From Stratiformator vulcanicus (GTDB lineage Bacteria; Planctomycetota; Planctomycetia; Planctomycetales; Planctomycetaceae), in NCBI RefSeq assembly GCF_007744515.1, contig NZ_CP036268.1, positions 820,482-884,481 on the forward strand: 64,000 bases of DNA, read 5' to 3'. Below are positions 45,017-53,993 of this stretch, piece after piece. Below the pieces are notes generated by a model. It worked only from the letters and a program-made list of their open reading frames with translations. It had not been told where the DNA came from and did no database searches. The position numbers were made by a program, and so were the translations under genes. The first letter of the stretch is position 1, and each line of letters starts with the position of its first letter.

Positions 45017-46858
45017 GTGAGAAATAATCTGCACCGTTATTACGGTCCGTACCGCCGCGCGCGTCGACCCGCCATCGTGGCGGACGATCCGTTGCTGACG
45101 AGCCTCTACGACCAGTGCCGCGCCGCATGGCTGCAGTGCCGCCGCGCCTGGGTGGCTGAGGCTCGCAGAATCGACGGCACCGTTCCGCGAGTCGTGCAAG
45201 ACCCGAACGGGACGAACTCGCGTCTCGTGTGGTCCTATCGGCCCGAATACACCGACATTCGGCTTGATCGCTTCGCCGGGACCGCAACGGCGGTCCGCGA
45301 TGAGATTCGGCATGTTCGCCGTCGATTAGACGAAACGATGGTCGGCACGGTGGCCGCCATCTTCTGGGCATGGACGCTGCTCCACGACCGGCTGACCGGT
45401 CAATCATCGCACAATCCGCCGCCGTGGCGGATGGCGCCGAAGACCCCGTCGGCCGCACCATTGCGGTCGCACAATCGGTTGTCCGCGAGCACGTTCTCAA
45501 CCCCATCAGACTCACCCGAATCCATGTTCCATTCCAACCACCTATTCCGGTCGCAGCGGCCGAACGACGACGGTACTTTCAACTGGCGCGGCTTTCTGTG
45601 GACCGCAGCCACCGTCACCGGCACCGTCGGGCTGATGCTGTTGATCCTGTTGTTCCAATTTCTTCCGACGACGCAAAGCAATGTGATCGCCGCGGAAGAA
45701 CTGCCGCCGATCGAAAAAGTCGACGACCCGTTCGGCGGTTTCCCCGACCCGTTCGCGCCTGTCGCCGTTCCCGAAGAGGATCCTGAGCCGCTGCCGACCC
45801 CGGAGCCCCATCTGACAGCAGACAGCTATCGGGCGGAGCTGCCGTATGATGTCGCCCGGTTCGATCTCGAAGAGCAGGGTCGGGAATTCTTTGTCCGCGG
45901 CGAAACCAAAATTCAGACCTCGGAGCCGACCGGATTCGACGACTGGAGCCTCGCCTCCCGTCGACGTGATAGCGAACCGCTGATGCGTGCCGGCTACGAG
46001 TCATCTCAACGCTCCATTGAATTGGGGCGAATCCCCGGACCGTCGGATGCCGTCTACAACGAGGATACGTCTCCGAAGACCGTCGCGATCATCGTCGAGA
46101 AGTCGCAACCGCAGACGGCGTCGAGCGGAACGATCACGTACTCCCTGACGGTCACCAACACCGGCGAAGCGACCTCCGATGCGCTCGTTGTCGAAGAGTT
46201 AATCGCCGACCCCTTCCGCGTGGCGGACGCCGAACCCGCGGCGGCTTACGAAGACGGAACTCTCCGCTGGCACCTCGCGGGTTTGCGAGCCGGCGAATCG
46301 CATCAACTGACCGTCACCGTGTTCGCTGAAGACAAAGGTGAAGGCGAGTTTCACAGCCGCGCGACCGTTCGCTCCGTCCAGTCATTAGCCGCCACGACCG
46401 AGGTTCTCGGCGGGAAAATTCGAATCCGAATGACGCTTCCCGAGTACTTCAGCGCCGGCGGCGATTGCCCGATTCGTTTCGAAATCGAGAACACCGGAGA
46501 GTCCCCCCTGACGGGCGTCAAACTCGTAGGTCGAGAAGACACGCCGCTGCGGTTCGGTAATGATCGCGACCTGTGGCAGAACCTTGGCAACCTCTCACCC
46601 GGCGAAACGGTGTCTCGCGAGTTGGTTGCGACGGCGAAGCAAGCCGGTCGGATCGACATTCCGGTCGAAGTTATTTCGACCGAAGGGATTCGCCAGGAAC
46701 TCGACGGCTATGTCGACGTGGAAGAACCGCAACCCGCGACGACAACCACCGCAGCCAAGCCGAATTCAAAGTCTGAACCAGAGCCGAAGCGAGAGAAAAC
46801 CGAGTGCGCCGCCGCGTGCCGGATGATTTACTACGTCCCCGTTTACGGGCTGTATTGA
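45017..46858 (+). CDS. DUF11-domain membrane-anchored protein
   Basis: A 613-residue protein with a GTG start. The N-terminal 170 residues are basic and Arg-rich; one membrane helix lies at about 194-215 (GFLWTAATVTGTVGLMLLIL). The outside part has a proline-rich acidic linker (EEDPEPLPTPEPH) and then DUF11 repeats: ITYSLTVTNTGEATSDALVV and a second diverged copy with CPIRFEIENTGESPLTGVKL. DUF11 domains are adhesive beta-sandwiches. The C-terminus ends with a Lys/Glu-rich stretch and a Cys pair (CAAACRM). Function is probably structural at the surface. The start is not certain, since no strong ribosome-binding site is seen. Confidence 0.7.
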   Translation: MRNNLHRYYGPYRRARRPAIVADDPLLTSLYDQCRAAWLQCRRAWVAEARRIDGTVPRVVQDPNGTNSRLVWSYRPEYTDIRLDRFAGTATAVRDEIRHVRRRLDETMVGTVAAIFWAWTLLHDRLTGQSSHNPPPWRMAPKTPSAAPLRSHNRLSASTFSTPSDSPESMFHSNHLFRSQRPNDDGTFNWRGFLWTAATVTGTVGLMLLILLFQFLPTTQSNVIAAEELPPIEKVDDPFGGFPDPFAPVAVPEEDPEPLPTPEPHLTADSYRAELPYDVARFDLEEQGREFFVRGETKIQTSEPTGFDDWSLASRRRDSEPLMRAGYESSQRSIELGRIPGPSDAVYNEDTSPKTVAIIVEKSQPQTASSGTITYSLTVTNTGEATSDALVVEELIADPFRVADAEPAAAYEDGTLRWHLAGLRAGESHQLTVTVFAEDKGEGEFHSRATVRSVQSLAATTEVLGGKIRIRMTLPEYFSAGGDCPIRFEIENTGESPLTGVKLVGREDTPLRFGNDRDLWQNLGNLSPGETVSRELVATAKQAGRIDIPVEVISTEGIRQELDGYVDVEEPQPATTTTAAKPNSKSEPEPKREKTECAAACRMIYYVPVYGLY

Positions 46859-46862
46859 GTGT

Positions 46863-46879
46863 CACGGACACCGTCCGTG
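46863..46879. terminator. Short hairpin after DUF11 gene
   Basis: CACGGAC pairs with GTCCGTG around a three-base loop, starting five bases after the stop. It is short and lacks a U-tract. Confidence 0.35.
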
Positions 46880-47016
46880 CGGCGCAGCCGCCAGAGCATC
46901 AAGAAAACGATCACATCAAATATTCGATGCCGATTCAGCAAGGAAATGTTTGACTGACGGCACTTCTCGCTGCGCAACCCGGACGTCTTCCGCGGCACGC
47001 TCTTCACCGCGTCACC

Positions 47017-48915
47017 TCAACCCTCTTCGACACGTTTTTTGTGCTCGGCAAGTCGGCGGTTGTAAGCGGCGATCGCTTCTTTGCGACGGACGAACCCGAG
47101 GATTTTCGTCGACTCGATCGGGTCCATCACCGGTAGCTCATCGAGATTGAGCGCGGTGAATCGCCGCATCGCGTGGTTGAGGTCATCGTCCGGAAGCACC
47201 GAAACGAATTCGGTGGTCATGACGTCGCGGGCATTGGCGAGTTTCCACAATGTCGAATCGAAGATATACGCACGCACGTCGTCGGCACTGAAAATGCCGA
47301 TCATCTCGTCGTTCTTGTCGACGACCGGGAAGTAATGCTGGTGAGACTCGGCCAGGCGATGCACGATATCGTCGAGCGAGGCCGATTCTGGAATGGTCAT
47401 AAAGGGGCGGTCCCTGCGGAAGATGCCGTCCACTTTCAAACCCGCGAGAATATCGACGAGAAAGTCGCCGCGGTGCGCGGGCGAATCGAGCCGCGTCGGC
47501 ACCTGCTTGACGTAGATCGTCTGGCCGTGAAGCAGCAGAAAACAGAGCGTCGACACGAGCATCGTCGGTGGCAGCAGCCCGTAATCGCCGGTGAGTTCGT
47601 GGACCATTACGATCGTCGAGATCGGGGCTCGGGCCACGCCGGAGAAGAACCCCGCCATACCGACAATCGCGAAGGCTTCCGGCTCGGTCACGAGTGACGG
47701 CCAGACCGATTGAAACGCCAGTCCGATCGCGCCGCCAAGGCACCCTCCGATCACCATACTCGGGCCGAAAACGCCCCCCGATCCGCCGGAGCCGATCGTC
47801 AGAGAGGTCGTCAAAATCTTGACGAGCGCGACCGTCAAAAGGATCGGGATGCCGACGTCACCGGCGCTGCTGACCGCCATCTGAAGCGTGCCGTAACCGG
47901 TTGCCAGAACCGCCAGCACTTCACTCCGACCGTCAAACGCGTAATACAGACCGATTCCAACGACCCCGGTGAGGAATGCACCGATCGCCGGACGCACATG
48001 CCGCGGCAACGGCAGGCGATGAAACAGGGCTGTCGTTCCGTAAAACGATTTGATGTAGAGAAAGCCGGTGATCGCGAGGGCGATCGACAACACCGCGTAC
48101 GGAATCATCAGCAACACCGACCCGCTGGTGTGCTGCAGGTCCGGCCCGAACAGCGGCATGAAGCGAATGTCTTCCGGCAGAGTTTGCGTGAAGACCGTGT
48201 ATCCGACGATCGAGGCGATCGCTGCCGGAACAAGGACGTCGGTCTCGACGTCGGAGTCTTTGTAAAGAATTTCTGCCGCAAACAATGCCCCGGCCAATGG
48301 GGCACGGAACACCGCACCAACGCCGGCCCCAATGCCCGCGGCCAACAGGACCCGCCGGTCACGTGATGAAAGATTTAACTGAGTGCCGAGGAGCGAACCG
48401 AACCCGGCGCCGATCTGCGCGATCGGTCCCTCACGCCCGCCACTGCCTCCCGTGCCGAGTGTGACGGCCGAGGCCAGCAGTTTGATGATCGGGATCCGCG
48501 GGGAGATGTAGCCCCGTTTCTGGTGAAATCCTTCGATCGCCGCATCGGTCCCATGCCCTTCGGCCTCCGGCGCGAATGTGAAGACGAGAAATCCGGAGAC
48601 AAGGCCGCCGATCGTCATGATTGCCAGCAGCCACAGCGGCGAGAATTCCGCGTGCGCGGAGCCGATCCAGATCTCCAGCAACGGGCTGATGAACTCCGGC
48701 TCACCGATCGGCTCGGGCGGATGGTATCCGGCAATTCGCCCGAGGCCGAACCAACTGACGATCTGGCTCAGAATTTGGAAGACAATTCCCGCCAACCCCG
48801 CGACGATGCCCACCAATGTCGCCAGCAGCACCCACTTTCCGCTGGTAAGCAGATCGAAAGTGTGAACGAGTTTCCTTAGGAAGAACACGGCGGTGGGGGA
48901 TGAAAGGAAGAGCAA
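47017..48915 (-). CDS. ClC-type chloride channel/antiporter with CBS pair
   Basis: A 632-residue membrane protein. The three ClC selectivity motifs are clear: GSGGREGPIAQIG (with the gating Glu), GIGAGVGAVFRAPLAGALFAAE and GSGGSGGVFGPSMVIGG. The gating Glu and the internal Glu in AAEILY suggest a Cl-/H+ antiporter. About 120 C-terminal residues hold a CBS pair (MTIPESASLDDIVHRLAESH and REVMTTEFVSVLPDDDL-type segments) that may sense nucleotides. The start is uncertain: TTG at 48915 is the only early candidate besides GTG at 48888. It lies next to the Blh-rhodopsin operon on the same strand. Confidence 0.9.
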   Translation of the reverse strand: MLFLSSPTAVFFLRKLVHTFDLLTSGKWVLLATLVGIVAGLAGIVFQILSQIVSWFGLGRIAGYHPPEPIGEPEFISPLLEIWIGSAHAEFSPLWLLAIMTIGGLVSGFLVFTFAPEAEGHGTDAAIEGFHQKRGYISPRIPIIKLLASAVTLGTGGSGGREGPIAQIGAGFGSLLGTQLNLSSRDRRVLLAAGIGAGVGAVFRAPLAGALFAAEILYKDSDVETDVLVPAAIASIVGYTVFTQTLPEDIRFMPLFGPDLQHTSGSVLLMIPYAVLSIALAITGFLYIKSFYGTTALFHRLPLPRHVRPAIGAFLTGVVGIGLYYAFDGRSEVLAVLATGYGTLQMAVSSAGDVGIPILLTVALVKILTTSLTIGSGGSGGVFGPSMVIGGCLGGAIGLAFQSVWPSLVTEPEAFAIVGMAGFFSGVARAPISTIVMVHELTGDYGLLPPTMLVSTLCFLLLHGQTIYVKQVPTRLDSPAHRGDFLVDILAGLKVDGIFRRDRPFMTIPESASLDDIVHRLAESHQHYFPVVDKNDEMIGIFSADDVRAYIFDSTLWKLANARDVMTTEFVSVLPDDDLNHAMRRFTALNLDELPVMDPIESTKILGFVRRKEAIAAYNRRLAEHKKRVEEG

Positions 48916-48958
48916 GTATCAAAGTCTCACCCTACCGTGCGGCCCCTGCGGCTGAAAG

Positions 48959-49918
48959 CTACGTCAACGCATGCGAGGAGGCAACGCGATCATCTCGCTC
49001 ATCAATTCTCGCAACCCGTTGAGTTTTTCTGGCACGAATGAGATTGCGAGCGACAAGCACGTGATGGCTCGGACTGACAATCCCGTAAAACGCAACGATG
49101 AGATAGCAATATCCAACCGATCCGAACGGGTAACCCGCGATTCCCGCGACCAAACAGACGGCGATCCACGACGGCACCGCAAGGACTAAGGCATCAGCGT
49201 GCAACCGCATCATGGCGGAAGAATTGAGTGGCCCAGAGCAAAAGTGGCTCAAATGCCGGACACTGTGCCACGACAGAAAAAATAATCCGATAAAGAACAA
49301 CGGATGCAGCACAGCCGCAGCCGTAAGGACGACCCCGACCTCAATAATGTCGAAAATGCGCAAATCTCGCCGCAACATCGCCCGAAATAGAACGATTGCC
49401 GCAGCGGCCAAGCCGATCGTTCCAACGCCGAGCCATGTACCGTCCGGAATCGGACCGAGTAATCCGTCGCTGCCGGTGGTGAATGACAAGCCGCGAACGG
49501 CTTCGCCATATTCCGCAGCATGAAAAAAGGCAGGTAGCGACAAAACGAGCAGGCCGATCGCCGAATCGTCGAACAGCGAATGCGAAGATTTAACTCGCTC
49601 TCGATCGCGTTCTCCGAAGTGGATCGCCGTAACGGCGAAGAAGACGCTCACAAATAAAATTGGCACAACGAGAAGCAGTATCAGACTGAGCAGCATTCCC
49701 GCCACATAAATTATGGCGATTATCTTCCGATCCGGGCCGGTCGCCGGTTGCGAGTTGAGGAAGGTGAGGCGAAAGTCCAACGCCCCGTGCGGCAGGCCAA
49801 TTACGAACCACGATATAAGAAAAGGCAGACCTGCCCAATTCCATGAATAGTCGGGATCAGCAAATGAGCCGAGTGTCGCCGCGATCAGAACTGCCGGCCC
49901 AATAATTCGGACACACAT
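48959..49918 (-). CDS. blh: Brp/Blh beta-carotene 15,15'-dioxygenase
   Basis: A 319-residue integral membrane enzyme that splits beta-carotene into two retinals. The His-rich metal motifs of the family are all present: GLPHGALDF, AIHFGERD, SWHSVRHLSH and SPSHHVL. About eight hydrophobic helices. The ATG at 49918 has GAGGTG about seven bases upstream and is preferred over the ATG at 49942. It is the second gene after rhodopsin on the same strand, separated by an 81-bp gap with a hairpin. This supplies the chromophore for the rhodopsin; carotenoid synthesis genes are not in the window. Confidence 0.92.
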   Translation of the reverse strand: MCVRIIGPAVLIAATLGSFADPDYSWNWAGLPFLISWFVIGLPHGALDFRLTFLNSQPATGPDRKIIAIIYVAGMLLSLILLLVVPILFVSVFFAVTAIHFGERDRERVKSSHSLFDDSAIGLLVLSLPAFFHAAEYGEAVRGLSFTTGSDGLLGPIPDGTWLGVGTIGLAAAAIVLFRAMLRRDLRIFDIIEVGVVLTAAAVLHPLFFIGLFFLSWHSVRHLSHFCSGPLNSSAMMRLHADALVLAVPSWIAVCLVAGIAGYPFGSVGYCYLIVAFYGIVSPSHHVLVARNLIRARKTQRVARIDERDDRVASSHALT

Positions 49919-49945
49919 GACTGCACCTCGACAGGGCGTCATAAT

Positions 49946-49977
49946 GAATTCCGGGCGAAAAAGCCCGCCCGGAATTC
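49946..49977. promoter_or_regulatory. Intercistronic hairpin between rhodopsin and blh
   Basis: GAATTCCGGGCG (49946-49957) pairs with CGCCCGGAATTC (49966-49977), a perfect 12-bp stem with an eight-base loop. It lies between the rhodopsin stop (50000) and the blh start. In the minus direction no U-tract follows, so it is more likely an attenuator or RNA-stability element setting a rhodopsin-to-Blh ratio than a full terminator. Confidence 0.6.
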
Positions 49978-49999
49978 AAACGATTTAGAATCGCAACTC

Positions 50000-50779
50000 T
50001 TAGGCCGCCGCGGGATAGTCTTCGACGTCCGTCTTGACACCACCGCCCGGACCTTCTTTTGTCAAAGCCTGGATTCCGGCCAGTGCGACGAGCCCGAAAC
50101 CGACTTTGTTGATCACATCGGCGACATTATAGAAAATTTCCCGGTACTCACCCGCGCCTCCGAGCGCCATGAGAAACCCGACCGGGTAGATCGCCCAGCC
50201 GATCAAGATAAAGTATCGCATTACGCGAGTAGCGTCAGCGATGGGCGGCGGCGATTTGGCAATCGCTTTGCCGATTTGCGTGTAAAGTACCGCCACAATC
50301 GCAAGTTCAAAGACGCAGGCAACGATGAAGAAGCCCCACCACGCGCCGCTGCCGATCGCAGACGTCTCGGCGATAAATGCCGTGACGATCATCAGCACAT
50401 CGAGCACAATGAGCTGGGCCATCAACTTTCCGGCGCCCTTCTTAATTTGTAAGAGCAGCGGGAATTTAACGAGCAGCAGAGGCGTAGTGAACAGCCAGTC
50501 GACGTAACGCAGTGCTGTCGGGAACGCCTCGCCCGACATGTATTGCGAAGTCATTTTTGAATAGTGAAAGCAGGCAATTCCGCAAATCAAGGTCGATACC
50601 GCCATCGCAGAACGATACTGCGGCGCGACATTAAAGAACTGCATAAAGAAGTAGATCGCTCCCGCGCCCATGCCGACGGTACCGGCAAAGAACAGGTACA
50701 GCGTTAACGACTCCAGCGGTGTATTCTGCGCGAAATCCATCGACAGGCCGCCTTCGACGGCTGCCAGCAAGAATGTCAT
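50000..50779 (-). CDS. Proton-pumping rhodopsin, DTK type
   Basis: A 259-residue seven-helix type I rhodopsin. Helix C reads RYVDWLFTTPLLLVKF: Asp94 is the proton acceptor, Thr98 is kept, Leu102 at the tuning site predicts green absorption, and the donor position normally Glu is Lys105. Helix B has His72 (FHY), matching the His that pairs with the counterion in proteorhodopsin. Helix G has Asp221 and the retinal-binding Lys225 (VINKVGFG). A lysine donor is known from Exiguobacterium rhodopsin, so an outward H+ pump is the best call. GGGAG sits before the ATG at 50779. The paired blh gene follows on the same strand. Confidence 0.93.
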   Translation of the reverse strand: MTFLLAAVEGGLSMDFAQNTPLESLTLYLFFAGTVGMGAGAIYFFMQFFNVAPQYRSAMAVSTLICGIACFHYSKMTSQYMSGEAFPTALRYVDWLFTTPLLLVKFPLLLQIKKGAGKLMAQLIVLDVLMIVTAFIAETSAIGSGAWWGFFIVACVFELAIVAVLYTQIGKAIAKSPPPIADATRVMRYFILIGWAIYPVGFLMALGGAGEYREIFYNVADVINKVGFGLVALAGIQALTKEGPGGGVKTDVEDYPAAA

Positions 50780-50849
50780 CGGTCTCTCCCGACGTGGTTG
50801 ACTGTTTGACTGGGTTAATTCGGATGAGATGTCGCAGGCCTGGCGTCGA

Positions 50850-50863
50850 CATATTTTTATAGG
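50850..50863 (-). promoter_or_regulatory. AT-rich candidate promoter of rhodopsin operon
   Basis: On the minus strand CCTATAAAAATATG stands out from GC-rich surroundings about 70 bp before the rhodopsin start and could contain a -10 box. No convincing -35 is seen. Confidence 0.3.
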
Positions 50864-51059
50864 TTCGCGATGACGATCGGCGAGGGCATATCAAGCCCGA
50901 ACCGACTTGCGTCAGAAGGTCGCACCCAGTAGGTCGCCCGTCCGGTCCTCCAATTGCTTAATGCGAACGTCACGGAGTTGCGGGTTTTCCTGGCACTTCC
51001 ACTCGGCTTGCTCGGGAGGTGGCGACCGCGCAGTGCTGTGACGCTGCTCAACGTGGAGG

Positions 51060-51262
51060 AACCTCAAACTGCGACTTCGGAGTCGGCCTGAGGGAATTGG
51101 CGAAGAGGTCCGCATCACTCTCCGCGGGCGCACCCGTTGCGCCTTCGACCTCGGTATGGGTGCATGTCCTGCGGGATCACGGCGGGGTCCCCGTACGCGC
51201 CGGTGAACTCAGTTCGGACTTCGAGTGTCGGACCGTTGCCGTTGCCGTTGCCGTTGCCGAAC
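51060..51262 (+). pseudogene. Decayed 5' fragment of an M3 peptidase gene
   Basis: The translated frame contains LRELAKRSASLSAGAP, TSVWVHVLRDHGGV and RAGELSSDFEC, which align with LKKLATRSEALSAVEP, TSEWVHFLRDYGGV and RAGDLRSFIGC of the intact peptidase at 52049-53878 (its residues about 33-90). The best match spans 51087-51230. The rest of the gene is missing and the fragment ends in a (GTTGCC)4 run at 51235-51258. Its neighbour is the Uma2 gene, which separates it from the intact copy. Confidence 0.75.
51235..51258 (+). repeat. Hexanucleotide tandem repeat (GTTGCC)4
   Basis: Four perfect copies of GTTGCC at the decayed end of the M3 peptidase fragment, encoding an Ala-Val run in the residual frame. 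Confidence 0.8.
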
Positions 51263-51269
51263 CTGACAC

Positions 51270-51884
51270 TCAAACCGTAAATCGCTGCCCGTCGGCAATC
51301 ACGGACAGTTCAAGAGTGGGGCGACCGGTCCCGCTCGCGAGCCCCCACTCGATGCCGAGCGTTTCGGTCATGAGGGAAATCGGCTGGTCCGCCTGCACGA
51401 GGCCCTCGAACTTCATCGCACCGTCGGTGTTGCGAAACAGACTCAACTGCCACGGATCACGATCGAGCAGCAGCAACTCACGCGTGCCGACCGAGGCGTA
51501 GAATTCGCCTTTCTCATGGGCCCGGTCGCCTTCGCTGACGACTTCGATGGCGAGGTCCGGTCCGCCGACCCAGTGCGTCCCGCAATCTTCGGCCGGGTTG
51601 CTGGCGAGATAAACCGCGACGTCCGGGCAACGAAAGTTCTGCGCCCAGTCCTGCTTTCGGTCACTGACGTTGCAGCCGGCAAAGACCCGCCCCCGCCCCG
51701 GTCGCTCGATCACGCCGAGCAGAACCCCGGCGAGATTCGTTACCAGTGATTGATGTTCGTTATTCGCTAGGGGCATGAGGATGTACACACCTTCCCACAC
51801 CTCGTCCCAACGGTCGAGACCTTCCTCCCGCCGTTTTCGGATCAAGTCCTGTGCTTCCCGAGGGTCGGCGACGTAGGCGACCAT
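51270..51884 (-). CDS. Uma2 family (DUF820) nuclease-fold protein
   Basis: A 204-residue protein of the Uma2/DUF820 family, with a PD-(D/E)XK endonuclease-like fold: RWDEVWEGVYILMP, HQSLVTNLAGVLLGVIE, FRCPDVAVYL, GGPDLAIEVVSEGDRAHEKGEFYASVGTREL. These proteins are numerous in cyanobacteria and Planctomycetota and their role is unknown. The frame is open to 52007, but ATG 51884 fits the family start (ATG 51914 is also possible). It lies between a decayed and an intact copy of the M3 peptidase gene. Confidence 0.88.
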   Translation of the reverse strand: MVAYVADPREAQDLIRKRREEGLDRWDEVWEGVYILMPLANNEHQSLVTNLAGVLLGVIERPGRGRVFAGCNVSDRKQDWAQNFRCPDVAVYLASNPAEDCGTHWVGGPDLAIEVVSEGDRAHEKGEFYASVGTRELLLLDRDPWQLSLFRNTDGAMKFEGLVQADQPISLMTETLGIEWGLASGTGRPTLELSVIADGQRFTV

Positions 51885-52048
51885 GACGCTTTTCTCGTAG
51901 AGCAATCGAAACATCAACGTACTTTTGAGCAGACCGTCGTTTCGCTTGATCCCCTTCCGCTTGATCAATGGCGGTCCGGAAATCATCGTAACAGGCGGAC
52001 GACCCATTGGCAGAGGTCGGACGACAAACTTTATTGACGGAACCGTGC

Positions 52049-53878
52049 ATGTCCGCCGCGACTTACCCGCTGACCTGGGACCTCGACTCGATCTTTCCGA
52101 ATCCGGAAACGCCCGCGTTCGAAGGCATCATCGATACCTATGAGGGCGATCTGAAAAAACTGGCGACAAGGTCCGAGGCACTCTCCGCGGTCGAGCCGGA
52201 TGCCCATTCGACCTCGGAATGGGTGCATTTCCTGCGAGATTACGGTGGAGTCGCCGAACGCGCCGGTGATTTGAGATCGTTCATCGGATGTCATGCCGCC
52301 GCCGATGCGGGGAACGCCACCTATCGGAAGTACGAGGCCCACCTGGCTTCGCTGTCGCCCTTTCTGGAAGCCATTGCCACGAACGTGGAACTCCGACTCA
52401 AGGACTTGGACGGTTCAGAGTTGGAGTCGTTCCTCTCGACCGATCCGGAGTTGCGTCGCAACGCGTTCTTTCTTCAAAACTCGAAATCGGTCGCGGCCCT
52501 GCGCTACCCGCGCGAGCAGGAGTTGCTCGCCGCCGAACTTGGTGTCGACGGCATTCACGCTTGGGGCCGGCTGTATGACCGGATCAGTGGCGACCTCCGC
52601 ATTACGGTAATGGAGCGCGGCGAACTGGTGGAGAAGTCGGTCGGGCAGGTCACGTTCGACTCGCGTGAGCGGAACGTGCGGCAGAACAATTTTTTCGCCG
52701 CTGATAAAGCTTGGGAAACGGTCGCGGACGACTGCGCCGATGCGCTCAATCACATCGCCGGAACCCGCCTGACGCGGTATCGTCGGCTGGGTCTGGAAGA
52801 CCACCTGACGGCTCCGCTGCTCTATAATCGAATGAAGCGGGAAACGCTCGACGCGATGTGGTCGGCCGTCGCCAACCGCAAGTCGCGAATCGTCGATTAC
52901 GTTGATCGCAAAGCGAAGGTGCTCGGCCTCGAAAAACTTGCTTGGTACGACCAGGCGACGCCCTTTCCGGTCGTAAGGGGGTCTGATGCCCGGCTGAGCT
53001 ATGACGACGCCTGCGCGATGATCTTCGATACCTTCGACGGATTCAGCCCCGACTTCGGAGAGTTCGCCCGCATGGCGATCCGGGATCGATGGGTCGAAGC
53101 CGAGAACCGTGGGGGCAAGCGACAGGGCGGGTTCTGCACCGACTTTCCCGGGCAGAAGCAAACGCGAATCTTTATGACCTTCACGGAGTCAGCCGACAGC
53201 ATGTCGACGCTCGCGCACGAGCTGGGCCATGCCTATCACGCCTGGGTGTTAAAGGACCAGCCGGTCTTTTCTCAGGATTACCCGATGAATCTGGCGGAGA
53301 CCGCCTCCACCTTTGCTGAACAGGTGCTGGGCCAACGCCGACTCGATCAGGCGGAGTCCGCCGACGACCGGCTCGTCACGCTCGACCACATGTTGTTCGA
53401 CGCGGTTTCGTACCTGATGAATATCCACTCGCGGTTTATTTTCGAAAGTGCCTTTTATCAAGAGCGGGCTCAAGGCGAGTTAACCGCCGATCGTTTGTGC
53501 GAATTAATGCTTGCCGCGCAGAAAGAGGGATATCAAAACTCACTCGCCGCGGACGGCTGGCACGAGCGGTTCTGGGCCGGAAAACTTCACTTTTATATCA
53601 GTGAGCTGCCCTTTTATAACTTCCCCTACACCTTCGGTTACCTGCTCTCGCTCGGGCTGTATGCCGCGGCTGATGAAATCGATGACTTTCCCTCGGCCTA
53701 CCGCGAATTCTTAATTGCTACGGGATGCATGACGGCGGAGGAAGCGGTCCAAAGCACGCTCGGCTACGATCTGACCGAACCTGAATTCTGGAATCGATCA
53801 ATCGACGTTATTGATAAGCGAATTACGGAATACCTCTCGCTGACAGAACTGCTTTTCGGCGACTCAAATGGGTCGTGA
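52049..53878 (+). CDS. M3 family oligoendopeptidase (PepF-like)
   Basis: A 609-residue zinc metallopeptidase. The N-terminal helical domain begins TYPLTWDLDSIFPNPETP, typical of PepF-type enzymes. The zinc site HELGH is at His390-His394 in LAHELGHAYHAW, with the third ligand in the following helix (NLAETASTFAEQVL). The C-terminus has FYISELPFYNFPYTFGYLLS. It cleaves short peptides in the cytoplasm; no signal peptide is seen. The ATG at 52049 fits the family start. A decayed fragment of its 5' part lies at 51060-51262. Confidence 0.94.
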   Translation: MSAATYPLTWDLDSIFPNPETPAFEGIIDTYEGDLKKLATRSEALSAVEPDAHSTSEWVHFLRDYGGVAERAGDLRSFIGCHAAADAGNATYRKYEAHLASLSPFLEAIATNVELRLKDLDGSELESFLSTDPELRRNAFFLQNSKSVAALRYPREQELLAAELGVDGIHAWGRLYDRISGDLRITVMERGELVEKSVGQVTFDSRERNVRQNNFFAADKAWETVADDCADALNHIAGTRLTRYRRLGLEDHLTAPLLYNRMKRETLDAMWSAVANRKSRIVDYVDRKAKVLGLEKLAWYDQATPFPVVRGSDARLSYDDACAMIFDTFDGFSPDFGEFARMAIRDRWVEAENRGGKRQGGFCTDFPGQKQTRIFMTFTESADSMSTLAHELGHAYHAWVLKDQPVFSQDYPMNLAETASTFAEQVLGQRRLDQAESADDRLVTLDHMLFDAVSYLMNIHSRFIFESAFYQERAQGELTADRLCELMLAAQKEGYQNSLAADGWHERFWAGKLHFYISELPFYNFPYTFGYLLSLGLYAAADEIDDFPSAYREFLIATGCMTAEEAVQSTLGYDLTEPEFWNRSIDVIDKRITEYLSLTELLFGDSNGS

Positions 53879-53993
53879 GACGGGTTCGTCAACAGGCTAC
53901 GGAGCAGGCAAAGGCCAACCTTGATGTGCTTCGCAGCCTCGCAGGTTAATTGATTGGCAATGTAACGTAAAACGAAGTTAGTTCGCAGACTCC

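Noticed and set aside
44787-45515. Minus-strand frame of about 240 residues opposite the DUF11 gene
   Set aside because: Strongly Arg-rich, shadow-like composition; the plus strand has a membrane helix and DUF11 domains.
51384-51501. Plus-strand continuation of the peptidase-fragment frame
   Set aside because: It runs antisense into the Uma2 gene and loses all similarity to the peptidase.
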